From Pseudomonadota bacterium (lineage in GTDB: Bacteria > Pseudomonadota > Alphaproteobacteria > Caulobacterales > Caulobacteraceae): a stretch of 27,967 bases of DNA. A program made the translations under genes and the position numbers. Below are positions 23,122 to 27,967 of the stretch, in pieces. Location: NCBI GenBank assembly GCA_023434265.1, contig JAEYTA010000080.1:1-27967 (forward strand). Direction: 5' to 3'. The notes under the pieces were generated by a model that was not told the origin of the DNA, did no database searches, and saw only the letters and a program-made list of their open reading frames with translations. Numbering within the stretch: the stretch's first letter is position 1; the number at the start of each line of letters is the position of its first letter.

Positions 23122-24108
23122 TCACAGCATCGCCGGGATCACCCGATCCGGCGGCCGATGGCCGTTGGCGAAGGTCTGGATATTGGCGATGACGCGCTCT
23201 CCCATTTCCTGCCGCGCCTCCAGCGTCGCCGAGCCGAGATGGGGAAGAAGCACGACGTTGGCGCGCCCGACCAGTCCCGGATGGACCGCCGGCTCGTGCT
23301 CGAACACATCCAGTCCCACGCCCGCGATCCGCCCCTGCGCCACGGCCTCGGCGAGGGCGGCCTCGTCGATTAGTTCGCCGCGCGCGGTGTTGACGACGAT
23401 GGCCTCCGGCTTGAGCCGGGCCAGTCGCTCCGCCGACAGCAGATGCCGCGTCTCGCGGGTGGCCGGGCAGTTCAGCGAGATGACGTCGGTGCGGGCCAGC
23501 ATCTGGTCCAGATCGTCCCACCAGGTCGCGCCGAGTTCCTCGGCGACAAGGTCGGGGACCGGCTTTCGGTTGTGGTAGTGGACCTGCATCCCGAAGGCCC
23601 TGGCGCGGCGCGCGAGCGCCTGTCCGATCCGGCCCATGCCGACGATGCCGAGCCGCTTGCCCCGCAGCTTGCGTCCACACATCCACGTCGGAGCCCAACC
23701 CTCGAAGCGGCCTTCCTCGACCACGCGCGCGCCCTCGACGATGCGGCGGCTCACCGCCAGGATCAGCGCCATGGTCAGGTCGGCGGTGTCCTCGGTCAGC
23801 ACGCCCGGCGTGTTGGTCACGACCAGCCCGCGCGCCACGGCCGCCTCCACGTCGATGTGGTTCACGCCGGCCCCGAAGTTGGCGATCATCCGCAGTCGCT
23901 CGTCCGCCGCGGCGATCAGCTCGGCGTCGATGGGGTCGGTGATGGTGGGGACCAGAATGTCGGCGCGGCGCACCGCCGCCTCCAGCTCGGCCCGATCCAT
24001 CGGACGGTCGGTGAGATTCAGTTCGGCGTCGAACAACTCCCGCATGCGGATTTCCACCGCGTCCGGCAGGCGTCTGGTTAATACGACCTTAAGCCTGGGC
24101 GTCGACAT
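23122..24108 (-). CDS. D-isomer 2-hydroxyacid dehydrogenase (glyoxylate/hydroxypyruvate reductase type)
   Basis: This NAD(P)-dependent reductase of 2-oxoacids has about 328 residues. The Rossmann motif GMGRIGQALARRARAFG is preceded by LRGKRLGIV. The catalytic residues are the Arg in NTARGELIDE, the Glu in GLDVFEHEP and the His in LLPHLGSAT. The sequence resembles the GyaR/GhrB group (glyoxylate reductase), though hydroxypyruvate or other 2-oxoacids are possible substrates. I took the ATG at 24108, which is where homology-like sequence begins and has GAAGG upstream; the frame is open to 24300 without family-like sequence. Codons 5-12 include several rare ones because a CtrA box is written there (24077-24092). 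It diverges from the SH3-domain gene. Confidence 0.88.
   Translation of the reverse strand: MSTPRLKVVLTRRLPDAVEIRMRELFDAELNLTDRPMDRAELEAAVRRADILVPTITDPIDAELIAAADERLRMIANFGAGVNHIDVEAAVARGLVVTNTPGVLTEDTADLTMALILAVSRRIVEGARVVEEGRFEGWAPTWMCGRKLRGKRLGIVGMGRIGQALARRARAFGMQVHYHNRKPVPDLVAEELGATWWDDLDQMLARTDVISLNCPATRETRHLLSAERLARLKPEAIVVNTARGELIDEAALAEAVAQGRIAGVGLDVFEHEPAVHPGLVGRANVVLLPHLGSATLEARQEMGERVIANIQTFANGHRPPDRVIPAML
24077..24092 (-). promoter_or_regulatory. CtrA-binding box TTAA-N7-TTAAC
   Basis: On the minus strand the bases read TTAA-GGTCGTA-TTAAC, an exact match to the full binding site of CtrA, the master cell-cycle regulator of Caulobacterales; on the plus strand it is TTAA-N7-TTAA. 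It is the only full copy I found in the window. It lies 47 bases upstream of the SH3-domain gene's ATG and inside codons 6-11 of the dehydrogenase gene, so the SH3-domain gene is the more likely target. The match and its location are seen; CtrA binding is inferred. Confidence 0.6.
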
Positions 24109-24139
24109 TCGGAGGCCTTCGTTCTCGTCGCTCCCGTTT

Positions 24140-24706
24140 ATGGCCATCTCGCTGTCCCGCAAAGCTCGAAGCCGTCTCGTCCGGGTGGTCGGTGCGCTGG
24201 CCGTCGCCGTGCTGGCGGGAGCGGGCGACACCATGCCGGACGGGCGACCGACGCCAAGCGGCCAGCCCGTGCCGCGCTGGTTGACGCTGAAGTCCGACAA
24301 GGTCCACGCCCGGCAGGGGCCCGGCCTCGACTATCACATCCTGTGGGAATACCGCGCCGCCGGCCTGCCGGTGCAGGTCATCGCCGAGACCAGCGAATGG
24401 CGGAAGATCTGCGATCCCGAGGGCGCCGTGGCCTGGGTCCATCGCAGCGTGGTCTCGAGCCGTCGCAGCCTGTTCAACGCCTCCGCGGAGGAAAAGCCCG
24501 TCCACGCCGCGCGCTCGGCGACCTCCGCCGTCCGCGCCCGCCTGTCGCCGCGCTCGCTGATCTCGGCCGAGGCCTGCGAGGACGGCTGGTGCCAGGTGCG
24601 GTCGGGCCGGCTGCGCGGCTGGGTGGCGGCGCGCGGCCTGTTCGGAACCCAGCCGCAGCCGCTGTGCAACGCCAACCGCCCGGCCGGACCCGGTCGCAGC
24701 GCCTGA
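24140..24706 (+). CDS. Exported SH3-domain protein (SH3_4 type)
   Basis: This protein of 188 residues has a basic start and a hydrophobic stretch (VRVVGALAVAVLAGAGD, about residues 14-30) that form a signal peptide or anchor. Two bacterial SH3-like modules follow: the first about residues 44-105 (KSDKVHARQGPGLDYHILW ... GAVAWVHRSVVS) and the second about 110-172 (AVRARLSPRSLIS ... LRGWVAARGLF). Bacterial SH3 modules usually bind cell-wall peptides, so a periplasmic cell-wall role is likely. No enzyme domain is present. The ATG at 24140 has no strong ribosome-binding site. The start is 31 bases from the divergent dehydrogenase start and has a CtrA box 47 bases upstream, suggesting timing with the cell cycle. 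Confidence 0.8.
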   Translation: MAISLSRKARSRLVRVVGALAVAVLAGAGDTMPDGRPTPSGQPVPRWLTLKSDKVHARQGPGLDYHILWEYRAAGLPVQVIAETSEWRKICDPEGAVAWVHRSVVSSRRSLFNASAEEKPVHAARSATSAVRARLSPRSLISAEACEDGWCQVRSGRLRGWVAARGLFGTQPQPLCNANRPAGPGRSA

Positions 24707-24751
24707 CCGGCGTCGCTTCGCGCCGCGACGCTATGGGGCTATAGGCGCCGC

Positions 24752-25654
24752 ATGACGACCCTGATTTACGGCCGCCCGCCCGCGGTTTTCGACCCGCCCG
24801 CCGCCGCGGTCCAGACCTCGCCGCTCATCCCCGGCGCGACGCCGCTCGAGGACGTGCCGGCCGGCTCGGCCGGGAGGGTGATGGTCTACGCCCCGCCGGG
24901 CGTGCTGGAGCGGCGCTACACTCTCGCGCTCGCCCTGCGCGCCCTGCGCCCCGGCGGCGAGCTCGACGTCATGGCCCCCAAGGCCAAGGGCGGCTCGCGC
25001 CTGCGCAAGGAGCTGGAGGCCTTCGGGGTCGAGGTCGGCGAAACCGCCAAGGCCCACCACCGGCGCTGCCTCGTGGTGCGCCCGGAAGGACCGCTGACCG
25101 GGCTGGACGAGGCCGTCGCCGCCGGCGCGCCGCGCCGGGCGCCGGGGCTGGAGGCCTGGTCGCAGCCCGGCGTCTTCGCCTGGGACCGGATCGACCCGGG
25201 CTCGGCCCTTCTGGCCCAGGTCCTGCCGCCGCTGAAGGGCGCGGGGATCGACCTCGGCTGCGGCTACGGCGCGCTGGCCACCGTCGTGCTGCGCGCGCCC
25301 GGCGTGACCGCCTTGCGGCTGGTCGACCTCGACCGGCGGGCGGTCGAGGCGGCGCGGCGCAATGTCGAGGATCCCCGCGCGACATTCGACTGGGCCGATG
25401 TCCGGACCCTCGGCGAAGACGGCGAGCTCGACTTCGCGGTCACCAACCCGCCCTTCCATGACGGCGGGGCGGAGGACCGGCGCTTGGGGCAGGCCTTCAT
25501 CCGCAAGGCGGCCGGGCTGTTGAAGAAGGGCGGCGTGCTGTGGCTCGTGGCCAATCGCCACCTGCCCTACGAGGCCGAGCTGGACGCCGCCTTCAAGCGC
25601 GTGCGGATGGTCGCCGACGCGGGCGGCTACAAGGTGTTCGAGGCGGTGAAGTGA
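24752..25654 (+). CDS. Class I SAM-dependent methyltransferase, RsmC-like
   Basis: The product has 300 residues. RsmC methylates G1207 of 16S rRNA, and this protein has the RsmC layout: an N-terminal, cofactor-free methyltransferase-like domain (about residues 1-155, with VMVYAPPGVLERRYTLALAL) followed by the active domain. In the latter, GIDLGCGYGALA (motif I, about residues 168-179), LVDLDRRAVEAARRN and TNPPFHDGG (the catalytic NPPF motif, about residues 231-239) are clear. NPPF is the mark of exocyclic-amine methyltransferases. Exact rRNA position is inferred. Its TGA overlaps the start of the pseudouridine synthase gene as GTGA, making the two genes translationally coupled. Confidence 0.85.
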   Translation: MTTLIYGRPPAVFDPPAAAVQTSPLIPGATPLEDVPAGSAGRVMVYAPPGVLERRYTLALALRALRPGGELDVMAPKAKGGSRLRKELEAFGVEVGETAKAHHRRCLVVRPEGPLTGLDEAVAAGAPRRAPGLEAWSQPGVFAWDRIDPGSALLAQVLPPLKGAGIDLGCGYGALATVVLRAPGVTALRLVDLDRRAVEAARRNVEDPRATFDWADVRTLGEDGELDFAVTNPPFHDGGAEDRRLGQAFIRKAAGLLKKGGVLWLVANRHLPYEAELDAAFKRVRMVADAGGYKVFEAVK

Positions 25655-26385
25655 AGACCCCGACCGCCCGCATCGACAAGCTGCTCAGCTCCCTGGGCTA
25701 TGGCTCGCGGGCCGAGATGGCCCGACTGGCGCGCGCCGGCGGCGTGACCTTGGACGGGGTCGAGGTGGACGACGTGTCGCGGCGGATTCCGGTGACGGCG
25801 GACCTGTCGGCGCGGATGCGGGTCGACGGCGCGCCGCTCGACCCGCCGCACGGCCTGGTGCTGATGCTGCACAAGCCGGTGGGCATGACCTGTTCGCACA
25901 AGGAGGACGGGCCGCTGGTCTATGACGTCCTGCCTGACCGCTGGCGGCGGCGCGACCCGGCGATCTCGACCATCGGCCGGCTCGACAAGGACACCTCCGG
26001 CCTGCTGCTGATGACCGACGACGGCGACCTGCTGCACCGGGTGATCAGTCCGAAGAAGAACGTCGCCAAGGTCTACCGCGCGACCCTGGCCCGCCCGCTG
26101 AACGGGACCGAGGCCGCGCTGTTCGCTTCGGGCGAGCTGCTGCTGGAGGGCGAGGACCGGCCGCTGAAGCCAGCGGAGCTGGAGGTCCTGTCGCCGACGG
26201 AGGCGCGGGTGTCGGTGACCGAGGGCCGCTATCACATGGTGCGGCGCATGTTCGCCGCCCTCGGCAACCACGTCGAGGCGCTGCATCGCGAACGGCTCGG
26301 CGGACTGTCCCTGCCGGACGATCTGGCTCCGGGCGAGTGGCGCCAACTGGACGACGGCGAGATCGCCGCCATCTTCGCGGGATGA
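25651..26385 (+). CDS. 16S rRNA pseudouridine synthase, RsuA/RluB-E family
   Basis: The product is 244 residues. An N-terminal S4 RNA-binding domain (about residues 3-60, RIDKLLSSLGYGSRAEM) precedes the catalytic domain. HKPVGMTCS and IGRLDKDTSGLLLMTDDG are the family motifs, with Asp112 of RLDKDTSGL the nucleophile; GRYHMVRRMFAALGN closes the domain. The size and the short connector suggest RsuA (Psi516 of 16S rRNA) rather than RluB, but the target base is inferred. The GTG at 25651 overlaps the methyltransferase stop (GTGA), and the stop overlaps the trpF start (ATGA). Confidence 0.88.
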   Translation: MKTPTARIDKLLSSLGYGSRAEMARLARAGGVTLDGVEVDDVSRRIPVTADLSARMRVDGAPLDPPHGLVLMLHKPVGMTCSHKEDGPLVYDVLPDRWRRRDPAISTIGRLDKDTSGLLLMTDDGDLLHRVISPKKNVAKVYRATLARPLNGTEAALFASGELLLEGEDRPLKPAELEVLSPTEARVSVTEGRYHMVRRMFAALGNHVEALHRERLGGLSLPDDLAPGEWRQLDDGEIAAIFAG

Positions 26386-27023
26386 GCCTGCTCGCCAAGA
26401 TCTGCGGCCTGACCACGCCCGAGACGCTCGACGTCGCCCTCGCCGGCGGCGCGGCCTTCGTCGGCGCGGTCAGCTTTCCGAAGAGCCCGCGCCACCTCGA
26501 CCTGATCGCCGCCGCCGCCCTGTTCGAGCGGGCCCGCGGCCGGGCCCGGGTGGTGGCGGTGACCGTCGACGCCGACGACGCCCTGCTGACAGAGATCGCC
26601 CTCGTCCTCAGGCCGGACCTGATCCAGTTGCACGGATCAGAGACGCCGGCGCGGGCGGCGCGCGCGCGGCTGCTGACGGGAGCAGGGGTGATCAAGGCCC
26701 TGCCGGTGCGGACAGCAGCGGATCTGGAGGCGGCCGCGGCTTTCGAGCCCGTCGTCGACTGGCTGATGTTCGATGCGAAGCCGCCGGAGGGAGCCGCCCT
26801 GCCCGGCGGCGTCGGCGCTGCCTTCGACTGGAGCCTGCTGGCGGGCCGCAGGTTCGGGAAACCGTGGTTCCTCGCCGGGGGCCTGTCGCCCGAGAATCTC
26901 GCCGAGGCCATCCGGATCACCGGCGCGCCCGCGGTCGATGTGTCCTCTGGCGTCGAAAGTGCCCCGGGTGTTAAGGACCCCGGCCGGATCGCGGCCTTCC
27001 TGGAGGCGGCGAGGTCGGCCTGA
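26382..27023 (+). CDS. trpF: Phosphoribosylanthranilate isomerase
   Basis: TrpF opens the ribose ring of phosphoribosylanthranilate by Amadori rearrangement, the third step of tryptophan synthesis, as a cytosolic TIM barrel. The 213-residue protein has the general-base Cys8 in KICGLTTPE, the strand VGAVSFPKSPRHL, IQLHGSE, the general-acid Asp in LMFDAKPP, and FLAGGLSPENLAEA with VDVSSGVESAPGVKD at the phosphate-binding end, all standard. The ATG at 26382 overlaps the preceding stop as ATGA. The next gene, trpB, starts 32 bases after the stop, as expected for a trpFBA operon. Confidence 0.95.
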   Translation: MSLLAKICGLTTPETLDVALAGGAAFVGAVSFPKSPRHLDLIAAAALFERARGRARVVAVTVDADDALLTEIALVLRPDLIQLHGSETPARAARARLLTGAGVIKALPVRTAADLEAAAAFEPVVDWLMFDAKPPEGAALPGGVGAAFDWSLLAGRRFGKPWFLAGGLSPENLAEAIRITGAPAVDVSSGVESAPGVKDPGRIAAFLEAARSA

Positions 27024-27055
27024 TTTCCGCCGCTCCCCCGCGCGAGTCTCCATCC

Positions 27056-27967
27056 GTGAACGCCATTCTCCCCAACGCCTACGCCTGGCCCGACGCCGAG
27101 GGCCGCTTCGGCCCCTACGGCGGCCGCTTCGTCGCCGAGACCCTGATGCCGCTGATCCACGAACTGGACGCGGCATACGAGGCGGCCAAGGCCGATCCAT
27201 CGTTCCAGGCGGAACTGGACGGCTTCCTGACCGACTACGTCGGCCGGCCCAGCCCGATGTATCTGGCCGAGCGGCTGACCGAGCACCACGGCGGGGCCGA
27301 CATCTGGTTCAAGCGCGACGAGCTGAACCACACCGGCGCGCACAAGGTGAACAACTGCATGGGCCAGATCCTGCTGGCCATGCGCATGGGCAAGACCCGC
27401 ATCATCGCCGAGACCGGGGCCGGTCAGCACGGGGTGGCCACCGCCACCGTCTGCGCCCGCTTCGGCCTCCCCTGCGTCATTTACATGGGCGCCGCCGACG
27501 TCGAGCGGCAGTCGCCCAACGTCTTCCGCATGAAGCTGCTCGGCGCCGAGGTGGTGCCGGTGACCTCGGGCCGCGGCACCCTCAAGGACGCCATGAACGA
27601 GGCCATGCGCGACTGGGTGACCAACGTCGCCGACACCTACTACCTGATCGGCACGGCGGCCGGGCCGCATCCCTATCCGGCCATGGTGCGCGACTTCCAG
27701 AGCGTCATCGGCCGCGAGGTCCGCGCCTCCATGCTGGCCCGCAAGGAGAAGCTGCCCGACGCCTGCGTCGCAGCCATTGGCGGCGGCTCCAACGCCATCG
27801 GCCTGTTCCACCCCTTCATCGACGACGCCGGCGTGCGTCTGATCGGGGTCGAGGCGGCCGGGCGGGGGCTCGACACCACGGACCACGCCGCCTCGCTGCA
27901 GGGCGGCCGCCCCGGCGTGCTGCACGGCAACCGCACCTGGCTGCTGCAGGACGATGACGGCCAGATC
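27056..27967 (+). CDS. trpB: Tryptophan synthase beta chain (3' end cut by window)
   Basis: TrpB condenses indole with serine using pyridoxal phosphate, in complex with TrpA. 304 residues are visible and the frame runs off the right edge; the family length is about 400. The start is GTG 27056, giving MNAILPNAYAWPDAEGRFG. The catalytic Lys97 is in NHTGAHKVNN, and GAGQHGVATATVCA, VERQSPNVFRMKLLGAEV and the phosphate-binding GGGSNAIGLF are standard. No in-frame stop or missing residue is seen. It follows trpF by 32 bases, and trpA would be expected next, outside the window. Confidence 0.95.
   Translation, partial: MNAILPNAYAWPDAEGRFGPYGGRFVAETLMPLIHELDAAYEAAKADPSFQAELDGFLTDYVGRPSPMYLAERLTEHHGGADIWFKRDELNHTGAHKVNNCMGQILLAMRMGKTRIIAETGAGQHGVATATVCARFGLPCVIYMGAADVERQSPNVFRMKLLGAEVVPVTSGRGTLKDAMNEAMRDWVTNVADTYYLIGTAAGPHPYPAMVRDFQSVIGREVRASMLARKEKLPDACVAAIGGGSNAIGLFHPFIDDAGVRLIGVEAAGRGLDTTDHAASLQGGRPGVLHGNRTWLLQDDDGQI

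Noticed and set aside
26045..27925. A 626-codon open frame antisense to rsuA, trpF and trpB
   Set aside because: It is a product of high GC third positions. The plus-strand genes carry clear catalytic motifs, while the antisense product is low-complexity Gly/Ala/Arg/His with no family pattern.

Overview
This window is about 28 kb of very GC-rich (roughly 70%) chromosomal DNA. It is densely packed with core genes on both strands and shows no mobile element, tRNA, rRNA or CRISPR. Gene content points to an alphaproteobacterium of the Caulobacterales, most like Brevundimonas, Caulobacter or Phenylobacterium. The supporting evidence is Coq7, HrcA-GrpE divergent from RNase PH, HslV with an alphaproteobacterial N-terminal extension, an MmcB DNA-repair protein behind a direct-repeat LexA box (GTTC-N7-GTTC), and a full CtrA box (TTAA-N7-TTAAC). 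The genus is an inference.

Layout. 1-926: 5'-truncated phytase-like esterase. 910-2639 (minus): a VTT/YqaA membrane protein, DsbB and Coq7. 2774-5758 (plus): glyoxalase I, a lipoprotein and a DUF885 protein. 5766-6005 (minus): small zinc-finger protein. 6107-7081 (plus): an ABC ATPase with no permease beside it. 7085-7480 (minus) and 7606-8511 (plus): divergent genes for a small exported protein and a dienelactone hydrolase. 8516-10796 (minus): GNAT-hrcA-grpE, coupled by two GTGA overlaps. 10840-13736 (plus): rph, a six-cysteine lipoprotein, an acyltransferase and a secreted CHAP protein. 13796-14275 (plus): lipoprotein. 14260-17586 (minus): hslV, a double NTF2-like exported protein, hslU and SOS-controlled mmcB. 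17728-18906 (plus): a BLUF-domain protein and a MoeB/ThiF-type enzyme. 18888-23056 (minus): two tandem S9 peptidases, the second broken by a -1/+1 frameshift pair. 23122-24108 (minus) and 24140-24706 (plus): a divergent 2-hydroxyacid dehydrogenase and an SH3-domain protein, with a CtrA box. 24752-27967 (plus): an RsmC-like methyltransferase, an RsuA-like pseudouridine synthase, trpF and trpB (truncated by the window end), the first three joined by 4-base overlaps.

The main themes are protein quality control (grpE, hrcA, hslUV), envelope work (dsbB, CHAP, SH3, S9 peptidases, lipoproteins), RNA maturation and modification (rph, rsmC- and rsuA-like) and tryptophan synthesis (trpFB). No stretch longer than about 140 bases lacks a gene.

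I do not see a new multi-gene system here. The points most worth following up are the CtrA box written into rare codons at 24077-24092, a BLUF domain whose photoactive tyrosine is phenylalanine, the doubly frameshifted S9 peptidase, an acyltransferase lacking its catalytic histidine, and the LexA box just upstream of mmcB.
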